NCBI GenBank assembly: GCA_036940085.1
Contig: JALLBK010000013.1
Coordinates: forward strand, 1-64,000
From: Discostella pseudostelligera
Lineage: Eukaryota; Bacillariophyta; Thalassiosirophyceae; Thalassiosirales; Thalassiosiraceae
Reading direction: 5' to 3'
DNA length: 64,000 nt
Shown here: piece by piece, positions 1 to 11,312 of the stretch
Position numbering within the stretch: the stretch's first letter is position 1
Layout of the letters: every line of letters starts with the position of its first letter
Position numbers and translations under genes: made by a program
Notes under the pieces: model-generated
Databases searched by the model: none
What the model saw: the letters and a program-made list of their open reading frames with translations, nothing else
Told to the model about the DNA's origin: nothing

Positions 1-909
1 GTGATCGACCACAATTCGCGCATAGGTGACGGTACGGTCGCAGGGTATTTTGGTGATTTCTTCGTGGGAGAGAAATTTGATTGTGTTTGTCCCTTTTGTG
101 ATTCCATCCCGGCCTTTTGCCAGCCGGTAAAGTTCTTTTGCCATGGCTGCCGTCCATACTTTGCGGAGAATAGGGTTGGCAAGGAGCTTTGCATATTTGG
201 TGATCGTCTCTTTCGTGATTGGATGGACGACACCGTTGCACATTTCGGTGATATCAATATCCTGGGCAATTGTTGTTGGTGTGGATGCCCATTCAAACTC
301 TGTTTTGTCGTATAATGAATAGAGGGTGGCGTTTGTCCATCGTCATGGTGCTTGTAGTGCAATGTGTTTAGATCGCCGTGTAGGGTCAAGGCCGGGTTGT
401 GGGCTTTGTTGTTGGAGTTGCTTGTCGTCCACGCTCAGTTGTGGCGAGGGTGGTTGGTGGATATTGATATCATCACCACTGTTGTCGGGTGGTTCGGTAG
501 CATGTGTATTGTAGGGATGGTGGGGCTTTATCTGTTGCAGGGCCTGTTTGGATGTAGGGGGGTTGTTCACCCTCGGAGGTACCTGGGAGGTCGTAGGGTG
601 TGAAGTGGGTGTCACCCTCAGAAGTCGTTGGATGTCAGTAGGGTGTGTAGTGGGTGTCACCCTCGGAGGTGGATGTGTGTTGGGCACCACCCTTGGAGGT
701 GAGTTGTTGTCACGACACTTGTGAAGTAGGTCGTGAAGTTGTTGCATGATGTGTGCATGTTCAAGTTTATGCCGTGTGTCGGGTTGGATGTGGATGTCAA
801 GGCTTTGTAATATGTCGTCTGCCGCAAGGAGGGTGCGATCATGTTCTGAGATGACTGTCGGCGGTGCACAGTGTTTTGGATAGAGACGGAATATGTCACA
901 AATGTGCAC
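1..909 (-). pseudogene. copia pol linker and N-terminal reverse transcriptase, partial
   Basis: The frame beginning at a GTG at 909 carries ICDIFRLYPKHCAPP...SEHDRTLLAADDILQ, the region that joins integrase to reverse transcriptase in diatom copia elements. A Pro/Thr-rich stretch follows. A TGA at 343-345 interrupts the frame, which otherwise stays open to the edge and encodes the start of RT (VVHPITKETITKYAKLLANP, then KGTNTIKFL and RTVTYARIVVD). Between about 1012 and 909 the expected sequence (LGTKSLIFDDP, then a TDAYDSGAP block) is found in another frame, so at least two indels separate this part from the integrase. The catalytic YXDD motif lies outside the window. Confidence 0.75.
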
Positions 910-1011
910 TCGTCGGCTGTTGGGGCACCAGAATCATAGGCATCGGTACAGTGCCATGTGGCGCCCATGTTCCTCGTGTACGTGGGTCATCGAAGATGAG
1001 ACTTTTTGTGC

Positions 1012-2384
1012 CTAGTTGTGCAAGTGGTGTTTTGTTCCAGTCAAACATACCTGATAACTCGGTGTGTGGAGCATATTGAGTGTGAGTTCAACCTGTGGTA
1101 GGAATTCATCCCACAGTTGGATGAGGCATGTTGGATCAAGTGTTGCAAGGCTTGCAATGAAATGGTCCTTGAATGTGGCAATGGCGCGTTCTGCAGCATT
1201 GGCGCGGTGATTGTGTGGTGGGACGAGTTGGATTCTGATGTTGTTGCTGCATATAAATGCAGCAACAGTAGAAGAGCATTCGTTGTCCATCACGTTGAGG
1301 TTGATGGGTTGTGTCGTAGTGTGTCGATGATGCTCTTGAAGGCGGTGGTCATTGCCGCGTCGTTTTTCGTCGGCATTGGTCGGGCAAGAATGGCATTGAT
1401 ATCGTAGATGTACGCAACAAATATGTACACATTGTTTCGGAAGGACCGTACGGGGAAGGTTCCGGTCAAGTCAGTATACATTGTACCGGGATTCTCTCCG
1501 GCGAGGACAGCGTAGCAGTAGATGTTGTATGCGGCGCATATTTCTTGTTCTGGTTGAAGTTCATCCACCAATTTTTGTGCTGCAACGATCTCTTCATGAT
1601 TGTTGTGCGTTGATGCGTCATGTTGGCATACGCGGTGGAGGTGACCTTTGTCGGTTGCAGGCGTGTGACCAAGGTGTTTTGTAATGAGTGTCGTTGTGAG
1701 CCCAGGGATAGTTTGCAATTCGACATTGTGTGTGATGGCGTGCAGGAGTGTTGCCACAGGTGGGGAACCAAGGGATTGATGGATGAACTTGGCATATTTG
1801 CTCGGTGAGGATGTATCACGTACATGCATGATATTTGCAATGTGTTGTGGGGTGGGCGTTGGTGTGGGTTTCATGATGGGCAGCATAGGTTGTGATCCGC
1901 TGTTGTCATATAATGGTATCATCCACAGTCCGGTTTTGGTACATTTTCTGCCACACAGTATTGTTCATCCTTTGTATTTAATTGTGCATCCAATTTTGTT
2001 CAATGTTACTTCACAGCCGGCATTGCAGAGGTTGATGACAGAGATAAGTGAGTGGGACAAAAGGTTGGGTAGTATGTGTGCTAGCCTTGCCTGATCTGAT
2101 AGTGCTTCGATTTGCATTCTGCATGTGTGTGTAGTGCAGATGCGGTCACCATTCGGAAGCTGGGCCCAGATGGGTGAATTTGTGGGTTGCATGTCGGTGA
2201 ATGGGGCAGTAGTAGTGAGAAAGTGGCTACTGGCACCGGAGTCGACAATTGCCCACTCATGTGAGGTGTCATCGGTGAGCATGACTGTTTTAAGTAATGG
2301 TGTTTGGATGGGGGTTGAACTTTGTGTAGAGTCTGTAACAGATGCATTATTGATTAATTGTTCATTTCTACACAAAACGTTCAC
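1012..2384 (-). pseudogene. copia protease-integrase region, broken reading frame
   Basis: From 2384 to 1968 the frame encodes an aspartic protease with the DSGASSHF active site. After an in-frame TGA (1965-1967) the same frame continues through a pre-integrase segment (HLGHTPATDKGHLHR) and the first part of the integrase core (YTDLTG) to 1290. A one-base shift close to 1300 is needed to continue into VMDNEC, the NNIRIQLVPPHNHRANAAERAI block and LWDE...TLNML, which run to 1012. The DDE residues of the integrase are all visible across the break. The original protein can be recognised but not made from this copy. Confidence 0.78.
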
Positions 2385-2393
2385 CCCTAACCA

Positions 2394-3680
2394 TCAATAT
2401 TGGTACCCATGGTAGTACTGCTGGTGCATGGGAGGGGTAGGCATTGCCGGAGCTGGCATCATGGGCACAGGATGCTGATATGCAGGCGTGGTGGGTGGGA
2501 TCATCGCCATGGCATGGTGGTATTGTTGTGGCATGGTTGGAGGCATGGTTACCGGAGGTGTCGCCATCGGAGGTGGCATGTTGTATGCAGGTGTCGGCAT
2601 CGGAGATGTCATGTTGTTGTATGCAGCTGCAGGTTGCATAATATTGTTGTATGGATTCGTGGGGGGAGTAGGGTGCATTTGTTGTTGCGTGGGGTATGTG
2701 GGTGCACGGTTGTATGGTGTGTAGTTGCGGCCGCCACCGGGGGCTGCAGGGGGGCAACCCACTGCACTGGGCATGATTGTTTTATGGAGACCACTGATGC
2801 TGCCACCCATAGTGTTGTCACGTGTTGCATAGTAATTGTGGTAATGGCCGGGTTTGGAGCATGTGGCGCTGGTGTGGCCATCATTGACGTTGTCGCCATG
2901 GGTGTGGCAGTAATTCATGTTTTTGAAGCACTTGACTGGGTTGGGAGGTGTAACTTGGGTGGCCGGCGGTCCAGTTGGCACATATTGTCTGTGTTGATTT
3001 CCCCCGCAGCCGCTGCGTGGGTTGTTGTTATTGTAGTAATTGTTGCGCTGGTTATAAGGTGGAGGATACATGGGTGGGCGAGCCATGATTGAGTGGTTGA
3101 GTTGCTGTTGTAGGGTGGTGATCCAGCCCTGCAGGTTGTTTATCGTGTCCGTTTGGTTGCGGACACATTCTTCGGTGGCAGCGTAGGCGGAGCCAAAGTT
3201 GGAGATGGAATTTTCTAAGGCGGACGTGCGGGATGTGGTGGAGTTGTCATTGCTGACTTCGTTGATGTTCATTCCATACTGATATTGTGCCGCTGGGGTG
3301 GCCATGGCTGTGTCGGCGATGTGTATGGCTTGTTCCCAAAAAAAATTGAAGGCGGCGTAGTCGTTGCCTTCTGCCAAAGTTCTCTTCTTCCATGCCTTCA
3401 TCTCCTCTGGGTAGAGGCCACAGTTTTGAAGTATGATGATAGCAGCGTCAAGGATTTGGTGTTCTTGGAGGGGATGGTTGGCGCAGATGGTGTATGTGTT
3501 GGCAAGAAAAAGTCGATGGGTAAGGCTGTCAAAACCGTCGCTAGGTGACCAAGGTGCGATGTAGATGAGAATTTGTACAAAATCAGTGAGTGTTGGAGTA
3601 CCGATGACACAGAGATGATCAGGTGGAGCGGGGAAGCCCACTTTCATGTCGGTGATGGAAGTGGGTGTGGCGGCTGACAT
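2394..3680 (-). CDS. copia gag-like protein with zinc-knuckle-like motif
   Basis: Structural gag protein of the retrotransposon, 428 residues from an ATG at 3680. Residues about 1-200 are a helical capsid-like part. Residues about 205-240 are Asn/Tyr/Gly-rich. Around residue 250 there is a Cys/His cluster (CFKNMNYCHTHG...H.SATCSKPGH) that resembles the nucleic-acid-binding knuckle of diatom copia gags, although its spacing is not the classical CX2CX4HX4C. The C-terminus is Pro/Met/Tyr-rich low complexity. The ORF ends in TGA and the protease follows in the same frame, so in an intact parent gag and pol could have been one reading frame or separated by a suppressible stop. Confidence 0.8.
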   Translation of the reverse strand: MSAATPTSITDMKVGFPAPPDHLCVIGTPTLTDFVQILIYIAPWSPSDGFDSLTHRLFLANTYTICANHPLQEHQILDAAIIILQNCGLYPEEMKAWKKRTLAEGNDYAAFNFFWEQAIHIADTAMATPAAQYQYGMNINEVSNDNSTTSRTSALENSISNFGSAYAATEECVRNQTDTINNLQGWITTLQQQLNHSIMARPPMYPPPYNQRNNYYNNNNPRSGCGGNQHRQYVPTGPPATQVTPPNPVKCFKNMNYCHTHGDNVNDGHTSATCSKPGHYHNYYATRDNTMGGSISGLHKTIMPSAVGCPPAAPGGGRNYTPYNRAPTYPTQQQMHPTPPTNPYNNIMQPAAAYNNMTSPMPTPAYNMPPPMATPPVTMPPTMPQQYHHAMAMIPPTTPAYQHPVPMMPAPAMPTPPMHQQYYHGYQY

Positions 3681-3949
3681 GGTGGTTTGGGGTTTGTTTT
3701 TAAACTATTCTGCTAGCTCTGTCAAAGACTACTGAACAAAGATTATGCAAATGAATGAGCTAGAGAATTTATGAGTCTACAAACTAATTCTCGAGCTTGA
3801 GAATGGCACACGAGCGCTGGATGACTTGTGGGTATCATTGTAGGGTTTGTGTGCTTGCAATATCAGTTCAGGAGTCAACATCCGTTCATGTGGGTGAACG
3901 GACTTGAGAACGGACTCGCGAAGTGGCTGCTCTCAGGTGAACGGAATGG

Positions 3950-3995
3950 AATACTGGGCAGCGGGTACCGTTTCGTGTACAGGGTGCCCAGTATT
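3950..3995. repeat. 11-bp inverted repeat (hairpin) beside the retrotransposon
   Basis: AATACTGGGCA at 3950-3960 is repeated as an exact inverse complement at 3985-3995, with a 24-nt loop that itself contains two GTAC sites. A shorter inverted pair, TCCGTTCA / TGAACGGA, lies at 3881-3902. Both are 3' of the gag start, where the leader or LTR of the copia element would be expected, but no LTR boundary could be proved. Confidence 0.7.
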
Positions 3996-4024
3996 TCAGC
4001 ACTCTCTCTCAATGATGGCATGTT

Positions 4025-4235
4025 CCATCTCTTCCTTGCTCTCCTCCCTCATTAACTATGATACTATCACTCATGAAATGACAATTGGCGATGGCGCTCT
4101 CGGTTTCTCTCTCTCTCTCAGCACATCCCATCTCTTCCTCGCTCTCCTCCCTCATTAACTATGATACTATCTCTCATGAAATGACGATTGGCAATGATGC
4201 TCTCAGTTTCTCTCTCTCTCTCTCTCTGTGTGTTC
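4025..4235. repeat. Two-copy tandem duplication, period 103 bp
   Basis: The block beginning CCATCTCTTCCT at 4025 recurs from 4128 with about 95% identity. Each copy contains CTCCCTCATTAACTATGATA and ends in a (CT)n run. Short open frames seen here only reflect the duplication. Confidence 0.85.
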
Positions 4236-4319
4236 CTCTCCTCCCTCCCTCTCTCCCGACAACAATTTGATTGTTGCAACACAGAGGCAATGTCAATAAA
4301 ATGAATTTTATTTGCATGA

Positions 4320-4422
4320 TGATGAAGATTACGATGACGACAACGATGATACAACAATGACTTGTTGCATGATGATCATGATGATGACGATGACAATACG
4401 ATGAAGATGAGTTCATTGTTGC

Positions 4423-4453
<31 letters not shown>

Positions 4454-4620
4454 CAACAGCAATGTCAACGCAATTGTTGTATGATGAAGATGATGATAAA
4501 AATATGACGAGGATGACGATGACAATATGATTGTTGCATGTCATGATGCATGACGATGGCGACACCGATGTGATTGTTGATGATGATAATGACAATGACG
4601 ATGATGGACGACAACGAGTT
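4320..4620. repeat. GAT/ATG trinucleotide-rich tract with a pure (GAT)10 run
   Basis: About 300 bp dominated by GATGA/TGACGA triplets, with an uninterrupted ATG/GAT run at about 4423-4453. Open frames on either strand here encode only low-complexity Asp/His/Ile/Met runs and are not genes. Confidence 0.85.
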
Positions 4621-5702
4621 GAATGTTGCATCGGTAACAAGGCTATTGCATTGGCAGAACAGGGTCGCAGGGATTGGGGTGGTGCTGCCAGTTGAAGGGG
4701 GCGGGTGGGGGATGTCAGTGTATCTGCATGATCTTAATAATATCATGTAATTGGACATAGTGGAATTCATGTGCCAGTTGTGCTTGTTGTGCTGTATGTG
4801 TAGGGCTCTTCTTCTCCGCCTGCTGTGCACAGTGATGAGGACATTTTTTGGAGAGGGAAGCCCACAATCTCTGCTTAATGTATCCTACTTACATTGTATG
4901 ATATCAGAGTACAACAAAGGAATCGGTAATGAAAAGCAATGAGTTGGAAAGAATGGTGCACTAGCTTCCTTCAGAGGAATCAATAGATACTATCTAGTGA
5001 TCCAACAGATTATTTAAAAGGAAGAAACCGGTTTGAATTTAAATTTGTTGGTTGGAGGTAAGTAGGAGTACATAGGAGTTCAGCAAGCATCAACAACAAC
5101 TCAACCAAAAACCACAACTCAACCATTCAACCAACCACAACACAACTAACCACAACACCAACACCAACACTCTTCTTGACCATGATGATTGCCACTGCGC
5201 CTGCCACAATGCCTCCTACCCTCCATCAAGCAGCTAGTAGGTACTAGTCGTCCACCAACATGAGGATCATTGCTCTGTAATCCCATGTTGGTGTATCTCC
5301 AACATGGGCGCTGATGGTCATGGCTGCCATCAGAATCAAGATCCTCCACTGTGACATCACCATCATATGCTGCTGTGACCATAATTGCAGTATTGTCATC
5401 ACTGCCCCCATGGTCACCACTGTCGCCAGTTGCTCTCTCCTCACCAAAATTATTTATGAGTAGTTAATATCATCACTGATCACAAAGAGGAAGATGTGCC
5501 AGAGGGGGGAGGATGGCTGATGGGTTAGAGGACAAGGTAAGTGACAGTCAACATAATTTTTCAATTCTGACATAGGCCAGTGGTCCACCTCTGGTTCCAG
5601 GTGTAACTTGTTGTATCCGATGGATACCATCGGATAGATCTTAAAACAAACCATGCCCTAAAACCAAATGCACTTTTAGTGACACCAAAGATATGGTTTT
5701 TT

Positions 5703-5880
5703 TGAGATCTTTATGCTGAAACCCAGATCTTTGCACAAAGATCTCATACATCTGAACATAGGATTCAGTGAGATCTTTTTGCACAAGAAAGCTGCATCCT
5801 GACATAAAGACTTCTTTATGTCAGCTTCACCCCTGTTTGCTAGCTTCACCTAGCTTTGCCTAGCAAAGCCTAAGATCACT
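5703..5880. repeat. Cluster of short palindromes and AGATCTTT repeats
   Basis: AGATCTTTG/CAAAGATCT forms a near-perfect 20-bp palindrome at 5725-5744. GACATAAAG/CTTTATGTC makes a 4-nt-loop hairpin at 5801-5822. GCTTTGC/GCAAAGC flanks CTA near 5850-5870. GAGATCTT also recurs near 5704 and 5770. No terminal inverted repeat or transposase is linked to them. Confidence 0.65.
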
Positions 5881-8284
5881 TTTAAGCATAAACTAAGCTC
5901 ATAATTTTCATCTGAAGACAATCTGCACATCTAAGTTGTTTTGTGACTTTCACCTTCAGGGCAGCCTTCCAGCTCAAGTCAAATTCTCCCAAAAATTAAT
6001 ATTAAAGTATTGTTCTCATATTCATATCTGCCATGCCCATTGCCCATCTCAACTTTCATATCATTTCCTTGATCATCACGAATAATATTCTCTCTCCTAT
6101 CTCTCTAGCAAAGTAGCAAGTATTCAAATACCATACAGGTGAGCCGATTGACAACATCATTAAATCTTTATTTTTCATGTTGATTTGTGGAAGAAGGCGG
6201 GGTAGACGTAGGAGGATGGAGGGAGGGAGCGAGGAAGCCTGGACTGAAGGAGACGACAGAACACCACCACTGATGATGAAGTTGAAGGGCACTGATTGTG
6301 ATGGTGAACATGATTGCACCAAGATTTAAGATTTATGCCAACATCAACAGTGTGGGGACGAGGAGGAGGAGGAGAAGAAAAGGGAACGTGCTGTGGTAAT
6401 AAAAGAGGGGTGAGACTGGCGAGGCAACATCGAAGTAGAATGTAGAATCATAATATTAGCAAGTGACAATGACTACATGATGTTGATGTTTCATTCTAGA
6501 TGTGTTAAAGTTAATTGGAATGAGAATGACAATGTTCCAACCAGAACCCATTAATGATTAAATTAATGGTTCTAACAGATCATCACCAGTTTGATCTGTA
6601 GTAAACGTAATATGGTACTACTTGCACCAATTCAATGTATACATCTAAAGCAATTAACTACAATTCGAACCAATTGACTATATCATATAAAACCATCCAT
6701 TTGTACGTATGGCCTTGTGAAGATCACATTCCAGTGAACTATAATCAGAAACAATTAATTGTTTTCAGTTCCAATATTAGCTTGTGTGAGGTTGAGTNAT
6801 GGACTCAGTAGCCAGAGGGTTGTTGTTGTAGTTTGCTGTTGTTCTTGCTGTGTTGTTCTTCTCCTTACACCTACTCCTCATTCTTGCTCTGATTCCGATT
6901 GTGCTCCTGATGGGCTGAGCCAATTGTTCATGATGATTCATGGAGGCTGCCAGCACCTCTGGCTGCCAGGTCAGCCACTCCTAGTAACCCACAGCATACA
7001 CACCTCTTATGAACCCAATGACCACAGCCACACTTAGTAAACACAGTGTATGGTAGGAGTATCTAACAGCCGCAATGAAAGCCATTGTCAGAATTGTCAT
7101 CTTACTAGATGGTAGAGTCTTTGTGTTTTTTAGTAGCTAGTACAACTCATGATAGCTCATCTGGCAAACCATTGGCCTCTGACATACTATGATCCCCCTT
7201 GTGTCTGTACCTTATTGTAGTTCTTGAATCGCAATCTCTAGTAGAGTTTAGAGTCATTATTATACTTAGACTGTGTGGTACTCCTATGCCAACAGAGCAG
7301 GTAGTATCTACGAACTTAGTACTCCACCCCCCAACCTGTCAACACTCCTCAAGCTTCAACACGCACTTCATTGCAGATCAACTACTGGCATCACATATCT
7401 TGAGTATGGTACTGTTGCACAACATTATGACTCACTATGACCTGGTATCATGACTTGCAAATCCTGAGTCCGGCACTGGTGGTACTGGTACCTGGGCTGT
7501 GGTAAAAAGATTTCTTGCTGTGTTACTATGTGTTTGGGTCATTGACATTGACATTGGCAATGATCTCTCCTTTACGTTCCACCACTTGACATGAGCCAAT
7601 TGGATCCTTTGTAACAATGGTTACAAAGGTGGAGCATCTGGCCTTTGTCAGGTGTAAGATGTGTACCTTGAGGCATGATATCCTGAAGGGATAGTAGAAG
7701 CATCCTTCTGGAAGATATCATTGTCAGCATCTCACATCATCATCACCACATACTTCCTGATGAATCCCCACTTCTGCTGGAAGATTCAAAGATCCATTTT
7801 TCCTACATACCTGCAGGTACTATGTTGGAATTGGGAGGATCACCACATACTCACAAGATCTTTCTGGTTGAGGAGCTTTGAAGCCCAAAGCTCTGGCGCT
7901 TGACCACATTCAGGCAGGGTGATGTGGCAGTGCTCCTTCTGTCTTGTATCAGCACAGGCATGTAGAATTCTACAGACCTACTTACTCTGCTCTAGTAGTT
8001 GCTAGCAGAGCCTCCTCACTTTTCATTCTTCTAAAGCTTGCTCTTCCTTGTGCCCTCATCATCAGTACTACCGCATGCCTGGGTCACCACTGTCTTTGCC
8101 TTCACTAGGCCCTTTGCCTTCTTCACCTTTGCCACCTTACTTCACCTTTGCTGTTGTGAATACTATGATATCTACTAGTCTAGTATCTAGTAGGAGGTAG
8201 GAGACTCCGGGAATATCATACTAATTTGATGAGTAACCTTCTTGAATCAATCAATGTGAAATGGTTTCAAATGGTCAGTGGTCA

Positions 8285-8340
<56 letters not shown>

Positions 8341-8342
8341 AC
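8285..8342. repeat. (TAC)n microsatellite, about 19 units
   Basis: An uninterrupted TAC/ACT run of about 57 nt. No gene spans it. Confidence 0.95.
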
Positions 8343-8732
8343 TGTTAAGAAGAAGGCTCTGCTTCAGCCACACAACCTTACAATGTTTTCTTCATCTTGG
8401 AACCAGCGAGGCTGGTTGTGGTTTATGCAGGAGCAGCAGGAGTAGGTCATGTCTCATTCTTTGGGGCCAATCCTGCAACTGCTGCCTACTGCTACTGATG
8501 CTACTCCACCAACTTTGCTGGTTATGAGATGTTACCTGTCCTGGAGTTTCCGCCACATTTTTGAGATGTGCATTCCTTGCCACAAACTGCTGGTCACTTT
8601 GTGCCTGGAAGGAATGCAACACAAAACATGTGGTGACTAATGATGGATGTGAGTACCTACTAGTATGTAGTACCTATTAGTAGTACCTATGATGTACTAG
8701 TATGAGGAGATCCTCTTTATTTATTTGGTTCA

Positions 8733-9318
8733 TTGCACTCACCTCTTTTGATATGGTATTCAATGTTCAATTCTTTAATGAAAGTGAAAATCTTTGCACC
8801 ACTTCTGGCACAAATTGTGGCACTGATCTGGCAGGTTCCTGACACTGCTACCACAGTACAGTTTTGCAGAACGGTTGCTGGTCTCATCAAGGAAAGTCAC
8901 ACTTTGTTGTCCAGAGCTGGAGAGGGGACACACGGTGCTCTTGTCTCTCCCATCTGCCTCAAGTATCGCGTGATGATGCCTGGACCAAGGCTCTGATGAC
9001 ATCAGAGAAAAATGGATCGTCAATCACCTCCATCACAACTCAACAAGATGCTTCTAACATTCAGGATTCAATGGGAATGGGACAATATCAGGTTGATCAG
9101 AATATGAATGACATTCTTAGACTCAAATATCAAGCATTGACGCCACTCCTGAAAACATTATGTTGTTTGCTGAATACAGTCCTACCGACATTCAGGTGCA
9201 GGAGAGGAGCAATAATTCATCAAATGCAATAGTAACTCCTACACCCAATGATTGGCACAGGATCAGGATCAGCATGTACATGATTGATGAGGCTGACATT
9301 GTCTACTTGGAGAGGTAG
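8733..9318 (+). other. Possible remnant of a coding region
   Basis: Three overlapping plus-strand frames look more protein-like than the surrounding DNA. The last runs ENIMLFAEYSPTDIQVQER, then TPNDWHRIRISMY and DEADIVYLER, to a TAG at 9316-9318. It would be entered through an AG acceptor just before ACTCAAATATC near 9120. No start, no single frame and no known domain could be found, so this may be a decayed gene or a chance run of open frames. Confidence 0.2.
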
Positions 9319-9462
9319 ATCACAGATAATGTGCCATTGTTGTATTGGTATTGCGGAAGACGACGGATAATAAATTTGAGTGCAATCAGTACATAATTCT
9401 TCTTCTATTTGCTCTTACATTTCTTCGTTGCCCACCCATTCAAATAGCTGACAATGGTTCCT

Positions 9463-10889
9463 TCAAAACTGATGTGGACAAATGTCTACTGGTGTATGAC
9501 CATCATCGCCATACACAATATCCATGGGTCGTCCATCCGCATCCAAACTTCTCCTGCCCGCTTCTAAAATGGCAGTTCCTTGCACAGTTGTCCGAGCCGT
9601 GGCCAAGCTTCCATCATCAAAGTCCACAACCGTCCTCGTGCCAGCATTTACCGCCAAGCATGCATCGATGAAGACTTCAAAACTCTTCACGCCATAACTA
9701 GCCTGTCCACTAAACATGCCATTGGTGGGGGTATACTTCATAAATAATGGATTCACTGAAGCAAATGGTTTCCCATCACAGGCCAACGTCATGCCCCGAT
9801 GAGCCTGGTCGACATTAATTTCTCCGTTTGAGCCCATGTACAAAAATCGTTGTTGAGAGTGTACGTCACTCTTTGGTGCTACCCAGCTAGAAGTGTACAC
9901 CGCACATCCTAGCGATTTATCATTCAAATTCTCCCATTGTACCGTCAACGTTATGGAATCTTCCGTCTTCATACCCTTCGACGTGGCAATACCCGTGGAG
10001 GAAGTACCCGTGACGCGGATGGGACGAGCAATCCCCTCAAGGGTCCATTCCGAGAAATCAATATGATGAGAGTTGAGATAATATGATATATCCGAGGATT
10101 TGCCAGCCCATGCCTTGAATGTTTCGAGTTGATGTTTAGGTTGCGACATGTAGGCGAACATGTATTGGAAATTCCCCAACTGCGATCGAGCACGATCACG
10201 AGCATCGGCGTAGAATGGATCCCATCGTTTATGCACCTCCATAGCCACTAGTACATTCTTTTCCTTTGCAGCCTCGATGAGTTTAATATGTTGTTCCAAC
10301 GTTTGCACTATTGGTTTCGTGACCATAACATGCATCCCCCGTTCAATACAGGCCATGGCAATATCGTAGTGTGTGTCATCGGGTGTGAAAATAATGGCCA
10401 CATCACCAGATTGATACGTCTTTATGGCATCCAAATAGGCCGTGGGATTAATTGTGGTATCGGAGGGGTAGGTGTCACAAGTGAGGTCCATGTCCTTGTA
10501 GACATCACCGATATTCTTTTGCATGTGATTTCGTATTCCTGGAAATTTCGTGCCCTGCAAAAAAATTATAGAATGAGGTGTTTGCAAATGATGAGCAGAA
10601 TTCTGGGTGCCCAATAATAGATAGAGAGGACTGATATAATCAGAGACCGCGCCAAATTCTATTTACTCACATTGACACCACACATTCCCACCCTGTCCAC
10701 CTTCTCCCGCCGACGCAAGTCGAACATGGTGAGTGCCACCACACCCGAGCCCTTATCGCTATCGGCGGCGGTACCCCCGACATAGCCGGTGGTATATTCG
10801 CCAGTACCGACCATTAACACATTGGCCTTGTTGTTGTTGCTGCTGCCGCCGAGCTTGGGGCGTTTGCTACTGTCGGTAGCGGCGTCCAT
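9463..10889 (-). CDS. Gfo/Idh/MocA-family NAD(P)-dependent oxidoreductase
   Basis: Two exons: 10889-10671 and 10554-9463, joined at phase 0 across a 116-nt GTGAGT...TTGCAG intron; 436 residues. The N-terminus carries a Rossmann nucleotide-binding motif ([17 protein letters not shown], residues about 23-39). [15 protein letters not shown] follows, then VMVTKPI, the counterpart of the family's EKP motif with its conserved Lys. A His-containing central region ([13 protein letters not shown]) and the C-terminal alpha/beta GFO_IDH_MocA_C fold come next. Such enzymes oxidise or reduce sugar and inositol-type substrates; which one cannot be told here. The start is the first in-frame ATG; an upstream extension has no ATG. 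It is divergent from topoisomerase I, 423 bp ATG to ATG. Confidence 0.85.
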
Positions 10890-11312
10890 GATGTTGATGT
10901 TTTGCACGCCGGTGGATTTCGTCGGTGTCGGTGGGGCGGTCCGACGGTGGCCAGACAAGCCTTCGACGGACAGACGCGACTGCAAACAAGAGTTCCCCGC
11001 GTAGAACTAAATTGGTCTTGCTTTCTCATATTTGAGAATGGGATTTGAAATTAGTACTGTTCCTACGCATAGACCCAAATCAAATTACATCTAATAAATT
11101 CAAAGTACTTCTAATAAATTCAAATTTAATCTCATTCATTCAAATTTCCCGTTCCGGAGCGCGCCATCTCATCTACTTCATCTGCATCGCATCTGTCCAT
11201 CCGTCGTCCGGGCACAAGCACAACATACAAGCCCTCTCCGCGACGCCGCAGACACAAAAGCAAGCAGCAGCAACAACAACAACAACAATAATAATAATAA
11301 TCGACGGCAACC
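10890..11312. promoter_or_regulatory. Shared divergent promoter, oxidoreductase / topoisomerase I
   Basis: A 423-bp gap between two divergent start codons. It contains repeats of AAATTCAAA at about 11096-11146. The 5' leader of topoisomerase I is (CAA)n(TAA)n at about 11268-11300, ending just before ACCATGG. No canonical TATA box seen. Confidence 0.5.

Larger units (their letters stand above)
1..3680 (-). mobile_element. Decayed Ty1/copia (CoDi-like) LTR retrotransposon, truncated by window edge
   Basis: Read on the minus strand this holds, in order, gag (3680-2394), protease (about 2384-1965), integrase (about 1922-1012), a linker (909-345) and the beginning of reverse transcriptase (about 340-1). 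That is the copia order, with integrase before reverse transcriptase. Supporting motifs are VDSGASSHF in the protease, integrase acidic residues in YTDLTG, VMDNE and NAAERAI, and NGVVHP...TKGT..I.F...E in the RT start. The copy is broken: in-frame TGA codons at 2394-2396, 1965-1967 and 343-345, a frameshift near 1300, and further frame changes near 1015 and 910. The RT core and RNase H lie beyond position 1. No LTR or primer-binding site could be fixed to the right of gag. It is very unlikely to be active as it stands. Confidence 0.88.
4640..8730. other. Gene-poor stretch
   Basis: No convincing gene on either strand. It contains an AACCA/CAACA-rich stretch at 5090-5165, a hairpin cluster at 5700-5880, many short TAGTA/GTAGGAG motifs (for example near 5230, 5060, 7050 and 8170), one unresolved base (n) at 6798, and a TAC microsatellite. 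Composition is AT-richer than the gene-dense part to the right. Confidence 0.6.

Noticed and set aside
1..315. Plus-strand open frame of 104 codons at the left edge
   Set aside because: It is the antisense shadow of the copia reverse-transcriptase start, which gives a meaningful protein on the minus strand.
2400..3092. 230-codon plus-strand open frame
   Set aside because: Antisense of gag; composition (Trp/Arg/His/Cys-rich) is typical of a shadow frame.
3710..3860. Possible LTR end and primer-binding site next to gag
   Set aside because: GCTCTGTCAAAG only partly resembles an initiator-Met tRNA complement, and no matched TG...CA boundaries could be paired because the second LTR is outside the window.
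4085..4830. Short overlapping open frames on both strands
   Set aside because: Low-complexity translations of CT and GAT repeats and the 103-bp duplication.
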